DNA of 64,000 bases from CAWGCA01 sp963820955 (GCA_963820955.1 CAWGCA010000053.1:1-64000), one strand, 5' to 3'; shown: positions 16,591 through 25,449, counted from the first letter of the stretch. Program-made: numbers and translations. The notes: generated by a model from the sequence alone, not told the origin.

Positions 16591-16878
16591 ATGGCAAACG
16601 AAGGTTACCATGAGCCGGTAGATCAGCTCAGCCCCGAAACCCGCGACATGCATCGCGCCATTGTTTCACTGATGGAAGAACTGGAAGCAGTTGACTGGTA
16701 CAACCAGCGAGTAGATGCCTGCAGCGAGACCGAATTGAAGGCGATCCTAGCCCACAATCGGGATGAGGAGAAAGAGCACGCCGCCATGGTGCTGGAATGG
16801 ATTCGACGTCAGGATCCCAGCTTCGACAAAGAACTGCGCGACTACCTGTTTACCGACAAAACCATTGCCCACGATTAA
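16591..16878 (+). CDS. EncFtn-like encapsulated-ferritin family protein without targeting tail
   Basis: A 95-residue protein strongly resembling encapsulin-associated ferritin (EncFtn). The two-helix ferroxidase sequence is present: IVSLMEELEAVDWYNQR and AILAHNRDEEKEHAAMVLEW. Residues E30, E60 and H63 correspond to R. rubrum EncFtn E32, E62 and H65, and W36-Y37 to its conserved aromatic pair. The family oxidises ferrous iron as a ring decamer. The protein ends at DYLFTDKTIAHD, with no encapsulin-docking peptide, and no encapsulin gene is in the window. It starts 20 bp after the Fe-S gene, before DUF3501, so it is probably OxyR-controlled. Confidence 0.85.
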   Translation: MANEGYHEPVDQLSPETRDMHRAIVSLMEELEAVDWYNQRVDACSETELKAILAHNRDEEKEHAAMVLEWIRRQDPSFDKELRDYLFTDKTIAHD

Positions 16879-16902
16879 CCACTGTGTGAGGAGACGATCT
16901 TG

Positions 16903-17484
16903 ATGAGCAAGCTTTCCCGGGAAGACCTCTATGGTCTGGAAGAGTACTCCCGTATCCGACCCGAATTCCGTGCCAAGGTGATGGAACACAAAAAAAGCCG
17001 CCGACTGGCCATTGGCGAGCATGCCACACTCTACTTCGAGGATGCCATGACCATGCAGTATCAGGTTCAGGAGATGCTGCGCATAGAGCGGATCTTCGAA
17101 GCCGAAGGAATTCAGGAGGAACTGGATGTCTACAATCCTTTGATCCCGGACGGCCTGAACTGGAAGGCTACCTTCATGATGGAGTACGGGGATGTGGAGG
17201 AGCGCAGGCAGGCACTGGCCCGGATGATCGGCATCGAGCGGGCCCTGTGGGTGCAGGTTGAAGGGTTTGATAAAGTGACACCCATCGCCAATGAGGACCT
17301 GGATCGCGAGACCGATGAGAAGACCTCATCGGTACATTTCGTCCGCTTCGAACTTACCCCTGAAATGGCCGCGGCGGCAAAACAGGGCGCAACCCTCAAG
17401 GCCGGCATAGATCACCCCGCCTATCGTGAAGAAACCCTTATCCCCCCGGCGATACGAGAATCGCTGGTAGGTGATCTACAGTAG
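16903..17484 (+). CDS. DUF3501 family protein
   Basis: A 193-residue cytoplasmic protein of unknown function. The conserved core includes REDLYGLEEYSRIRPEFRAKVMEHKKSRRLAIGEH, AMTMQYQVQEMLRIERI and the ALWVQVEG...FVRFELTPEM segment. The family is regularly found beside rubrerythrin and CCG-domain Fe-S proteins, as here. GAGGAG at about 16887 allows either the TTG at 16900 or the ATG at 16903; the ATG is chosen. It is the last gene of the oxidative-stress operon. Confidence 0.85.
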   Translation: MSKLSREDLYGLEEYSRIRPEFRAKVMEHKKSRRLAIGEHATLYFEDAMTMQYQVQEMLRIERIFEAEGIQEELDVYNPLIPDGLNWKATFMMEYGDVEERRQALARMIGIERALWVQVEGFDKVTPIANEDLDRETDEKTSSVHFVRFELTPEMAAAAKQGATLKAGIDHPAYREETLIPPAIRESLVGDLQ

Positions 17485-17563
17485 GATCAGCAGGATGCGG
17501 GCGGGGGGCTGGTCGCTCTCCGCTCCGGCAGAGACCACTCGCGCGACCGCGGACTGCCGCCGG

Positions 17564-18124
17564 CTACCCGTGCAACTGATCCAGTAGTCGACGGAATTGT
17601 TGGTATAGCCGATCGGCTACCTGCCCTTGAAATACCTTAGCCAGGGCCTCGAATTTGGCCAACTGTTGTTCCATTCCAACCGATAGAAAGGCATCCGGTT
17701 CATAGCCGCGCTGCAATAACCGCAGCATGTCCCCCAGGTTGGAGCACTTATCAGCACAGGAGAGCATCAGTACTTCCCGGGGGGCCGTAGACATGCGTTT
17801 CAGATAGACCAGATTCCTGCTCTCCCAGCTCTGCCCCTTATCCGGTTCCGATACCCACTGCACCAGATCGGCCACCCTGGTATTTCCGATCTCTTCCGCC
17901 AACCACTGTCGACTGTAACCGCAATCTTCAATCACATCATGCAGGAACCCGGCGGCCACGGTCTCCGGGGCCGCCCCGGCCGATTGAAGCATCCAGGCCA
18001 CTTCACACAGATGCAGAAAATAAGCCGGACGGTCTTCCCCCGATGGTGCCTTACGGTAGTGATTTGCCTGCCGATGTAGACGTTCAGCGAGACGCATGGC
18101 CTGCATTACCAGTTCATCGTTCAC
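17564..18124 (-). CDS. HD-domain hydrolase (SpoT/MESH1-like)
   Basis: A 186-residue single HD domain. The His-Asp dyad is in GFLHDVIEDCGYS (the HDxxED motif of (p)ppGpp hydrolases), preceded by PAYFLHLCEVAWML and followed by LSCADKCSNLGDM, which supplies the C-terminal Asp. No synthetase or ACT domain is present. The size fits small alarmone hydrolases, but nucleotidase activity on other substrates is possible. It is convergent with the oxidative-stress operon and monocistronic. Confidence 0.75.
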   Translation of the reverse strand: MNDELVMQAMRLAERLHRQANHYRKAPSGEDRPAYFLHLCEVAWMLQSAGAAPETVAAGFLHDVIEDCGYSRQWLAEEIGNTRVADLVQWVSEPDKGQSWESRNLVYLKRMSTAPREVLMLSCADKCSNLGDMLRLLQRGYEPDAFLSVGMEQQLAKFEALAKVFQGQVADRLYQQFRRLLDQLHG

Positions 18125-18288
18125 AGCCAGCCCTGCCTTTTATCCAAAAAGTGGTGATTAATACTTTAACCGACTGGGCCGTTTCGACCGAACGAGAAGG
18201 ACACGGAAAACAAAAGAAAGCCGTTCTAACGTCATTTCAAGCAGTGCAACGAGAGCACAGGCGCGCTCTGAATGTCGCAGGGTTGGTA

Positions 18289-18642
18289 CTAGCGATCGAA
18301 CCCCTTCCAAAGGTCCATCCCCCGCCGTCGATCGAAGCGTTTGCGCCGCTGCAATTTCTTCTGACCACCACTAAAATCAGGCGCATCATCGCGCCGATCA
18401 ATCCCGCCGCGCCGGTCGGTTATCCCCAGGTATTCACAACGACACTCGGCTGCATCGCAACCATCCACCGGCAATGAAGGGGCCTGTTTGAACGAGAAGA
18501 CCCTGCCCGCGTAACGGGCACTCGCCCGGCAGCCGCAGCGATGAACCTGAACACCTTTGAAACGCCTCAATTTCCACAGCGCTGACAGTTGCTGTTCAGA
18601 GGTCGGGGGAAGGGGTGTTTTTTTTCGCAGAGATCTCCACAT
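18289..18642 (-). CDS. Conserved Cys/Arg-rich hypothetical protein
   Basis: About 117 residues from the Met at 18642. A longer frame to 18741 exists, but it would run into the hisG terminator, so the shorter start is preferred. The centre has CRASARYAGRVFSFKQAPSLP and a Cys cluster CDAAECRCEY followed by DRRGGIDRRD. Paired DRR repeats and a CxxxxCxC motif are a pattern I have seen in small uncharacterised gammaproteobacterial proteins; no function is known. The Cys spacing could bind a metal. No membrane segment. Ribosome site is weak. Confidence 0.5.
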   Translation of the reverse strand: MWRSLRKKTPLPPTSEQQLSALWKLRRFKGVQVHRCGCRASARYAGRVFSFKQAPSLPVDGCDAAECRCEYLGITDRRGGIDRRDDAPDFSGGQKKLQRRKRFDRRRGMDLWKGFDR

Positions 18643-18708
18643 GCCAGTTGCATCGGCAGTCCTGGTAGTTTCTGTAGATACCGCCATTATTGGAGCATTG
18701 CAGAATCC

Positions 18709-18739
18709 GCAAAACACGACCGGCAGTCGCCTGCCGGTC
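18709..18739 (-). terminator. Terminator downstream of hisG
   Basis: GACCGGCA-GTCGCC-TGCCGGTC is an 8-bp stem at 18718-18739. Read in the hisG direction it is followed by GTGTTTTG. It lies 23 bp past the hisG stop codon. Confidence 0.65.
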
Positions 18740-18762
18740 ATTGGGACCTGAGTAGCAGACTA

Positions 18763-19647
18763 CTAATCGATTATCTTGTGGATGGGCATCTCGATAATGC
18801 CACGGGCACCGGCCTGGTGGAGTTGGGGGGCAAGATCCCGCACCTGCTTGCTCTCTACCACGGTGCTGATATCCACCCAGTTCTCGTCCGCCAGGGTGGA
18901 GACCGTAGGAGTACTCAGGGCGGGCAGCAGAGCAAGCACTCCCTCAATATTCGCCCTTGGCACATTCATCGCCAGGGTAACCCGGGTAGATGCCCGGATC
19001 GCACCGTTCAGCAACAGGAGTACCCGTTCTATCTTGTCCTTCTTCCACTGGTCACTGAGGGATCGGTGGTTGGCGATAAAACGTGGGGTACTCTGCAACA
19101 CCACATGTAACACCTTCAGGTCATTGGCACGCAGACTGGAACCTGTCTCGGACACATCCACAATGGCGTCGGCCAGGATTGGCGGTTTCACCTCGGTGGC
19201 ACCCCAGGAGAATTCCACATCGGCCTCAACGCCGTGCTCGCCCAGGAACCGCTGGGTCATACCCACTGCCTCGGTGGCGATGCGCTTACCCTCCAGGTCC
19301 TTGACCGTCTCGAACGGCGAATCCTCCTTGGCCGCCATCACCCAGCGCACCGTGCCGTAGTTGGGCCAGGGGGCCTTCAAGTCGGCCAGCTCCGCTACAT
19401 CGGCACCGGTCTCGAGCAGCCAATCCAAACCGGTGATGGCGCAGTCCAGCACCCCCAGTTCCACATAGCGCGCCATCTCCTGAGGCCGGATCAGAATGCA
19501 CTGGATCTCCGGGTCGTCGATATCCGGATAATAGGAGCGTCCGGAGATACGCAGGTTGAATCCGGCCAGGGCGAAGAGTTTCTTGGTGGTCTCTTGAAGG
19601 CTGCCCTTGGGAATCCCGATGCGCAACCGGCTATCGTCGGTATTCAT
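18763..19647 (-). CDS. hisG: ATP phosphoribosyltransferase, long form
   Basis: A 294-residue enzyme catalysing the first step of histidine synthesis (ATP plus PRPP). Recognised segments are RIGIPKGSL at the N-terminus, the VLDCAITGLDWLLE block, the PRPP loop region VDVSETGSSLRANDLK and a C-terminal ACT-like regulatory domain (VTLAMNVPRANIEGVLALLPAL), which marks the hexameric, histidine-inhibited long form. Its ATG overlaps the hisI stop by 4 bp. A terminator follows. The other his genes are not in the window. Confidence 0.95.
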   Translation of the reverse strand: MNTDDSRLRIGIPKGSLQETTKKLFALAGFNLRISGRSYYPDIDDPEIQCILIRPQEMARYVELGVLDCAITGLDWLLETGADVAELADLKAPWPNYGTVRWVMAAKEDSPFETVKDLEGKRIATEAVGMTQRFLGEHGVEADVEFSWGATEVKPPILADAIVDVSETGSSLRANDLKVLHVVLQSTPRFIANHRSLSDQWKKDKIERVLLLLNGAIRASTRVTLAMNVPRANIEGVLALLPALSTPTVSTLADENWVDISTVVESKQVRDLAPQLHQAGARGIIEMPIHKIID

Positions 19648-20042
19648 TTTTTGTACACCTCATCGGGGTTGAACACCTGCACGCCGACATCGCTCAAGGA
19701 CCCGTTTTCGAGCTTTCGGAAAAAACAGCTGCGTTTGCCGGTGTGGCAAGCAGCGCCACCGATCTGCTCTACCTTCAGGAGTATGGCGTCGCCATCGCAG
19801 TCCAGATAGAGCGCTTTGACCTGCTGTACGTTTCCGCTCTCCTCTCCCTTGTGCCAGAGCTTCTGGCGCGAACGACTCCAGTATACAGCCTGACCCGACT
19901 CAATCGTTTTCGCCAGCGACTCCTCGTTCATGTTGGCTACCATCAGAATTTCTCCGCTGTCGGAGTCTTGAGCAATGGCGGTGACCAGACCCTTGCCTTT
20001 GGCGAAATCGACGACTTTTTTCAGTTTTTGGTTGAGTTCCAT
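19644..20042 (-). CDS. hisI: Phosphoribosyl-AMP cyclohydrolase
   Basis: A 132-residue enzyme opening the purine ring of PR-AMP in histidine synthesis. It has the metal-binding LYLDCDGDAILLKVEQIGGAACHTGKRSCFF segment with three Cys/Asp ligands and the WSRSRQKLWHKGEESGN motif near residue 55. The HisE pyrophosphohydrolase domain is not fused, so HisE must be encoded elsewhere. It is the first gene of a two-gene unit with hisG. Confidence 0.93.
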   Translation of the reverse strand: MELNQKLKKVVDFAKGKGLVTAIAQDSDSGEILMVANMNEESLAKTIESGQAVYWSRSRQKLWHKGEESGNVQQVKALYLDCDGDAILLKVEQIGGAACHTGKRSCFFRKLENGSLSDVGVQVFNPDEVYKK

Positions 20043-20507
20043 GGTTTCGAGATCTTAATGGGCAGCAAAAGAGGGGCGTACTATACCACTCCGCTCGCGC
20101 TGCCCAGAAATCGATGTAGGTAGAGATAGAGAGTCATCGGACCCTGAGTACCCGCCTAGGCCTGGCGGAGGCTTCCCTTGCGCCTTCGACCGTCGCGAAT
20201 GGCTCCAATCGAGTTGCGCTGAATCCCGCACTGGGTGATGTTTCCTATCCGTTCGATGCACAGGGTAGGTCTCAAATCAGGAAAAAACCGTTTGCTTACC
20301 TGGCAAAGACACCGGGCCGAAGCGGGCAGTCTGCCCGGAGCAGCGAGGCCCGCCTCGACAACATCCAGTGGGAAAGTAGAACTAGTACTCCGTCACTACC
20401 AGGGGTAGCGAAAGACAGCGGCTTGCTTGTTGGAATATCGAATTGCGAAAGCGCTAAAAACAGACAGCAGGGAATCTTTTTCTAATCCTCGATGAAAATC
20501 CCTTGCG
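20043..20507. other. Intergenic stretch, no gene recognised
   Basis: No frame longer than about 70 codons and none that looks like a protein. The promoter for hisI is expected near 20060-20110. No clear hairpin with a T tract is seen. Confidence 0.4.
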
Positions 20508-20660
20508 TTACGTTTGCTGGGGCGCTTCCACAATCTGCAGGTAGACCTTTAGCATATGCTGCTCCGTCAATGTCCCCGCTTTTTTTATTCTCTTAATCTG
20601 CTTTCGATAGTATTCCATTTTTGCCTTACGAAGGCTGGCTATATCCTGGTATGAAGACAT
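20508..20660 (-). CDS. Small basic protein of 50 residues, unlisted short ORF
   Basis: Reading the minus strand from ATG at 20660 gives MSSYQDIASLRKAKMEYYRK, continuing KQIKRIKKAGTLTEQHM and ending QIVEAPQQT before TAA at 20508. An AAGGGAG site lies about 10 nt upstream. It is a soluble, lysine-rich helical protein with no Cys. The codon choice and ribosome site argue for a real gene. No family is recognised; a nucleic-acid-binding or regulatory role would be a guess. Confidence 0.5.
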   Translation of the reverse strand: MSSYQDIASLRKAKMEYYRKQIKRIKKAGTLTEQHMLKVYLQIVEAPQQT

Positions 20661-20861
20661 TAACCTGCTCCCTTTTTATAAACGGTGAGCCTAACTATAG
20701 ACTTGGCGGCGGCTCCCGGCTGTGAACGAGGTTCCAATTAAGAAAACCCTGTAACATTCTGATTTACCTCTTTCAGACCGGGACATCCCATCATATTCAT
20801 AGCCTGCAGCGCCCCATCGATGCCACTTGCCAAGGCTGTAAATCTCTGTCATATACGGCAT

Positions 20862-22166
20862 ATGTCAATGGCCCATGCTGACTCTCGAACTTCCTTGGAC
20901 TGGCTGGCACTGGACCGGGCCCATGTCTGGCACCCCTACAGTGCGATCGGTGCCGATCTGCCGGTCTATCCCATCATCTCCGCCAGCGGCGTGAGACTGA
21001 AACTGGCTGACGGGCGGGAACTGATCGACGGCATGTCTTCCTGGTGGTGCGCCATCCACGGCTATAACCACCCTCAGATGAATCGGGCGCTGGAGTCTCA
21101 ACTCAGGGATATGGCCCATGTCATGTTCGGTGGTCTCACCCACCGGCCTGCCATCGAGCTGGCGCAGGAACTGGTAACGCTTACCCCCGCCCCCCTGCAG
21201 TCGGTGTTCTTCGCCGACTCCGGCTCGGTATCGGTGGAAGTGGCCCTGAAGATGGCCATCCAGTATTGGCATGCCAGAAATCAGGCCGACAAACAGCGAT
21301 TCCTCACCATCCGGGGCGGCTATCACGGCGACACCTTTGGCGCCATGTCCGTTTGTGACCCGATAACCGGCATGCACGGCCTGTTCTCCACCGTATTGGC
21401 AAAACAGTACTTCGTAGCCTCACCGAAATGCCGCTACGGGGAGCCCTGTTCTGACAGTGATATTGCGCCGCTGGAACAACAACTGGCCGCAGAGCACCGA
21501 CGGATAGCGGCGGTTATCATGGAGCCCATCGTCCAGGGCGCGGGAGGAATGAGATTCTATTCGGCGGCCTATCTGCAACGAGTGAGAGAGCTGTGCGATC
21601 GCTATGAGGTGTTGCTGATCCTGGATGAAATCGCTACCGGCTTCGGCCGCACCGGCCGGCTGTTTGCCTGCGAGCACGCGGATATTTCCCCCGACATAAT
21701 GTGTCTGGGCAAGGCCCTCACCGGTGGCTACCTGACCCTGGCCGCGACCCTCACTACACGGCAGGTCAGCGAAACCATCGCCCAGGGGGACCCGGGACTG
21801 TTTATGCACGGCCCGACCTTCATGGCCAATCCCCTGGCCTGCGCGGCCGGTCTGGCCAGCCTGCAGTTGTTAACCGAATCCCCCTGGCAGCAGCGCGTCA
21901 GCCGTATCGAACAGGCGCTTCGTACCGGACTCGAACCCTGCGCAGAGTTCCGACAGGTTGAAGAGGTTCGGGTATTGGGCGCCATCGGCGTCGCGGAGTT
22001 GAAACAGCCAGTGGACATGAAGTCCATTCAGCCCCGGTTTGTCGAGGCCGGGGTATGGGTACGTCCCTTTGGGCGGCTAGTCTATCTGATGCCGCCCTAC
22101 ATTATCGAGCCGCCGGATCTGAAAACGCTGACGGATGCGGTGACCCGCATCGTCGCGACACTGTGA
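20862..22166 (+). CDS. bioA: Adenosylmethionine-8-amino-7-oxononanoate aminotransferase
   Basis: A 434-residue PLP enzyme of biotin synthesis, using S-adenosylmethionine as amino donor to make DAPA. BioA-specific segments are RAHVWHPYS, GMSSWWCAIHGYNHP, the GGYHGDTFGAMSVCDP region, LLILDEIATGFGRTGRLFA and the PLP lysine in LGKALTGGYLTL. The start is uncertain: in-frame Mets at 20820, 20862 and 20868 lack a ribosome site. 20862 fits family length. The gene stands apart from other bio genes and overlaps the following transporter by 4 bp. Confidence 0.93.
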   Translation: MSMAHADSRTSLDWLALDRAHVWHPYSAIGADLPVYPIISASGVRLKLADGRELIDGMSSWWCAIHGYNHPQMNRALESQLRDMAHVMFGGLTHRPAIELAQELVTLTPAPLQSVFFADSGSVSVEVALKMAIQYWHARNQADKQRFLTIRGGYHGDTFGAMSVCDPITGMHGLFSTVLAKQYFVASPKCRYGEPCSDSDIAPLEQQLAAEHRRIAAVIMEPIVQGAGGMRFYSAAYLQRVRELCDRYEVLLILDEIATGFGRTGRLFACEHADISPDIMCLGKALTGGYLTLAATLTTRQVSETIAQGDPGLFMHGPTFMANPLACAAGLASLQLLTESPWQQRVSRIEQALRTGLEPCAEFRQVEEVRVLGAIGVAELKQPVDMKSIQPRFVEAGVWVRPFGRLVYLMPPYIIEPPDLKTLTDAVTRIVATL

Positions 22167-23407
22167 CCAGGAATACCCTCGCCCTGCACTACGGCTGGAT
22201 CATCGTATTCGCCGGGATGCTGGCTATATTCGCCGCCCTTGGCCTGGGCAGGTTCGCGCTGGGCATGCTGCTTCCCTCCATGGGATCAGGACTGCCCCTG
22301 AGTTATGACCAGATGGGCTATGTCAGTACCGGAAATTTCGTGGGCTATCTGTTGGCGGTATTGATCTCGGGTCATGGCGTCAGGCGGCTCGGGTCCCGCC
22401 GTATCATCATCGCTGGACTGCTGCTGTCGGGCTGCTCGATGCTGCTGGTAGGCACGGTGGACAGTTTTCCGGCTGTACTCTTTCTCTATTTCCTCACCGG
22501 CATTGGCAGTGGTGCAACCAACATCCCCATCATGGGCCTGGTCTCCCACTGGTTCTATGGCAACAAGCGGGGAAAGGCGGCCGGTCTCATGGTCATAGGC
22601 AGCGGTTTTGCCATCATGTTCAGCGGCCTCCTTATTCCATCCATAAACCTCTATTTCGGGGATCAGGGTTGGCGGATCAGCTGGTGGATACTGGGGCTGA
22701 TCACCCTCGTCATCACTCTTATCTGTGCCCTGCTGCTGAAAGATGAGCCTTCGGAACTGGGACTTTCACCGGTCGGAAAGGCACCGCCTCCCCGCGGGCA
22801 GGGGCCCGAAGCCGGTGGTAGGCTTCATCTTGACTCCGGGCCCCTGCTGCACCTGGGGCTGATCTACTTCCTGTTCGGCTTCACCTACGTCATCTTCGCC
22901 ACCTTCATCGTGACCACGCTGGTGGCAGAACACGGAATGTCGGAGAGCAGTGCCGGCAGGGTATGGTTTTGGGTCGGTGCCTTCAGCCTGTTTTCAGGCC
23001 CGGCGTTCGGCGCCCTGTCAGACCGCTTTGGACGAGCCAATGGACTGATGCTGGTGTTCGCCCTGCAGGGAACTGCCTATCTGCTGATCGCGCTGCCCCT
23101 GTCCCTGGAATTCGTCTATCTTTCAATCCTGCTGTTTGGCATCTGTGCCTGGAGCATTCCCTCTATCATGGCCGCTGCGGTGGGTGATTATCTCGGGCCG
23201 TCCCGGGCCGCTGCTGCTTTCGGCACCATCACCCTGTTCTTTGCCGTTGGACAGATTACCGGACCTGCGCTGGCGGGCCTGATGGCCGAACGGAGCGGCA
23301 GCTTCACATCCGCCTATTTGCTGGCAACCGCGCTCGCGGCCTTAGCAATGCTGCTGACCAGGGCGCTGAAATCGGTGCGCGGGGCGCACCCTGCCAGCCC
23401 CCGCTAA
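22163..23407 (+). CDS. MFS transporter, YbfB/OFA-like
   Basis: A 414-residue 12-helix major facilitator. The GTG start at 22163 overlaps the bioA stop (GTGA), which indicates coupled translation; the open frame runs further upstream only inside bioA. It has the family start ALHYGWIIVFAGMLAIFAALGLGRFALGMLLPSM, the loop motif GVRRLGSRR and a GALSDRFGRANGL repeat between helices 8 and 9. The substrate is unknown. Linkage with bioA suggests export or uptake of a biotin precursor or related acid, but this is only inference. Confidence 0.85.
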   Translation: MTRNTLALHYGWIIVFAGMLAIFAALGLGRFALGMLLPSMGSGLPLSYDQMGYVSTGNFVGYLLAVLISGHGVRRLGSRRIIIAGLLLSGCSMLLVGTVDSFPAVLFLYFLTGIGSGATNIPIMGLVSHWFYGNKRGKAAGLMVIGSGFAIMFSGLLIPSINLYFGDQGWRISWWILGLITLVITLICALLLKDEPSELGLSPVGKAPPPRGQGPEAGGRLHLDSGPLLHLGLIYFLFGFTYVIFATFIVTTLVAEHGMSESSAGRVWFWVGAFSLFSGPAFGALSDRFGRANGLMLVFALQGTAYLLIALPLSLEFVYLSILLFGICAWSIPSIMAAAVGDYLGPSRAAAAFGTITLFFAVGQITGPALAGLMAERSGSFTSAYLLATALAALAMLLTRALKSVRGAHPASPR

Positions 23408-23443
23408 CTGCACTCTCGGTACGAAACGGTTGATGTCGGTGCT

Positions 23444-24781
23444 TCAACCTGTCCCGCCACCGCCCCTGGGCAAGTGTACACAGACCTCGAGGCCGCCCAG
23501 TTGTGACGAACGACCGAACTGCATCTCGCCACCGTAAAGTTTGACGATATCCTTGGCGATCGCCAGTCCCAGGCCGTGACCTTCAACGGTCTCGTCCAGG
23601 CGGGTGCCACGTCGGGTCATCCGCTCCAGCTCCTGGTCCGACAGCCCGCTGCCGTCATCCTCCACCCTGACCTGGATCTCGCTGTTCGCCGAAACGATGC
23701 AACGCACGTTTGAGGCAGCCCACTTACAGGCGTTATCCAGCAGATTTCCCAGCAGTTCCAGCATATCCTCCCGGTCGCCGAAGGCCGAGACCCCGGCTTC
23801 GACCTGGGCATCGATGTCCAAGTTACGCTCCCGGTGCACCTGCTGCAGCGCCCCGATCAGATCCGGTAGTTCGGATGCCGGATCGAAGCGCTGCCCGGAC
23901 AGTCCCTTGCCCGCTAGGCGAGCCCGTTTCAGCTCCCTTTCCATCAGCTGCCGAATACGCTCCGCCTGGGCCCGAGCCTGCTGCCTCGGGGGGCCGGCAT
24001 CTGAAGATTGGCCGTCCAGATACTGGGTCAGCAGATTGAGCGGGCTCTTCAGGGCATGGGCGAGATTACCCAGGGCGTTGCGGGAGCGTTCCAATCGCTG
24101 AGACAAAAGCCCCAGCAGATGGTTGAATTCCTGAACCAGGGGCAGAATCTCCGTCGGCACCTGCTCCGAGAGTCTGATGGTTTCACCCTGCTCTAGGCGC
24201 CGGATATCCTCACGCACCGGCTCCAAACGTCGGAAGGAACGCCTGACCAGCAGGCGCTGCACCGCCAGCAGGCTCAACAGACCGGCCAGCGCCAACAGTG
24301 CAAAATCACGCTTGAAGCGGTTTCTCCGCTCCTGCAGCGGGGTCAGATCCTCTGCCACCGCCAGAGTAAGTCCCCGCCCCTGCTTGCGAAACCCCTTGAT
24401 CAGAACCAGCAACTGCTGTCCGACCGGCCCGGTGACCCGCATTCGCCGACGCTCCCCCGGTTGCAGCGGAGAAACCGGCAGGGACTGATCCCACAGGGAA
24501 CGGGAACTGAGCTGACTGCCGTTATCCAGCAGGATCAGAAAATAGTGCCCCGAAAACGGCTGGCTATAAACCTGGCTCACTCGGTGACGACGCATCCGGG
24601 GACGATCTTCTGCGGGATTCAGGGCCCCAAGCAGGCTCTCCATGTCGTGTTCCAACCGGGAGGCGATGAAATCCTCCGTAAGCTCTCGCACCGACTGGTT
24701 ACCCACCGTCCACAACAGACCCATCAGCACCACCAGGGAGATGACCAGCCCCAGCTGCAGCCGCCGCTCCAGGGAGTTCAT
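23444..24781 (-). CDS. Sensor histidine kinase (PhoQ/QseC-like)
   Basis: A 445-residue membrane kinase. The start at 24781 (MNSLERRLQ) overlaps the response regulator stop by 4 bp. TM1 is at about 10-32 and TM2 near 160-180, with a ~125-residue periplasmic sensor between them that has no recognised fold. A HAMP-like linker precedes the H-box NLAHALKSPLNLL (His near 240). ATP-binding boxes are LLDNACKWA (N-box), VRVEDDGSGL (G1) and GHGLGLAIAKDIV (G2). It pairs with the regulator upstream and probably controls the cytochrome genes in the same direction. Confidence 0.9.
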   Translation of the reverse strand: MNSLERRLQLGLVISLVVLMGLLWTVGNQSVRELTEDFIASRLEHDMESLLGALNPAEDRPRMRRHRVSQVYSQPFSGHYFLILLDNGSQLSSRSLWDQSLPVSPLQPGERRRMRVTGPVGQQLLVLIKGFRKQGRGLTLAVAEDLTPLQERRNRFKRDFALLALAGLLSLLAVQRLLVRRSFRRLEPVREDIRRLEQGETIRLSEQVPTEILPLVQEFNHLLGLLSQRLERSRNALGNLAHALKSPLNLLTQYLDGQSSDAGPPRQQARAQAERIRQLMERELKRARLAGKGLSGQRFDPASELPDLIGALQQVHRERNLDIDAQVEAGVSAFGDREDMLELLGNLLDNACKWAASNVRCIVSANSEIQVRVEDDGSGLSDQELERMTRRGTRLDETVEGHGLGLAIAKDIVKLYGGEMQFGRSSQLGGLEVCVHLPRGGGGTG

Positions 24782-25449
24782 TCCTTCGCCGCCACAAATA
24801 GGTACCCCTGTCCGCGACGGGTCTCTATACAACCCTTGCCGAGCTTATCCCGCAGACGGCGCACATAGACCTCGATCAGGTTGCTGTCGCGATCGAAATC
24901 CTGCTCATACACATGCTCGGTAAGCCGGGTCTTGGAGAGGATTCTGCCGGGATTGAGCATGAAATAACGCAACAGCCGGAATTCGGTACCTGTAAGGTCC
25001 AGCAGCTCGCCGCCGGGCAACCGCACCTGCTGCCGCTCCTCGTCCAGTTCCAATCCGCCAGCCCCCAGCAGCGGGCCGGGCATGTCGTGGCTGCGACGCA
25101 TCAGGGCCTGAATCCGGGCCACCAGTTCCTCCGCATGGAACGGCTTACCCAGGTAATCGTCGGCACCGGTCTTGAAGCCATCCACCCGTTCATGCCAAGC
25201 ATCCCGGGCGGTTAGGATAATCACCGGCACCCGGTTCCCCTGGCCCCGCCAGTTGCTAAGCACCTCGAGCCCCGGCCGCTGGGGCAACCCCAGATCAAGG
25301 ACGACGACGTCGTAGGGCTCTACCTCTCCGAGATATTGCGCATCCACTCCATTGACGGCCAGATCCACGGCAAAGCCCTGCCGTTCCAGCTCCTTCTGCA
25401 GCGATCCGGCCAGCAGATGATCGTCCTCCACCAGCAACAGCCGCACCAA
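24778..25449 (-). CDS. OmpR-family response regulator
   Basis: A 223-residue regulator. The receiver has the acidic pair EDD at 8-10, phospho-acceptor D52 in VVLDLGLP, and K in DDYLGKPF. The winged-helix DNA-binding domain contains LTGTEFRLLRYFMLNPGRILSK and IEVYVRRLRDKLGKGCIETRRGQGYLF. It resembles PhoP/QseB. It directly abuts the PepSY gene and overlaps the kinase. Targets are not known; the linked cytochrome operon is the obvious candidate. Confidence 0.92.
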   Translation of the reverse strand: MVRLLLVEDDHLLAGSLQKELERQGFAVDLAVNGVDAQYLGEVEPYDVVVLDLGLPQRPGLEVLSNWRGQGNRVPVIILTARDAWHERVDGFKTGADDYLGKPFHAEELVARIQALMRRSHDMPGPLLGAGGLELDEERQQVRLPGGELLDLTGTEFRLLRYFMLNPGRILSKTRLTEHVYEQDFDRDSNLIEVYVRRLRDKLGKGCIETRRGQGYLFVAAKE

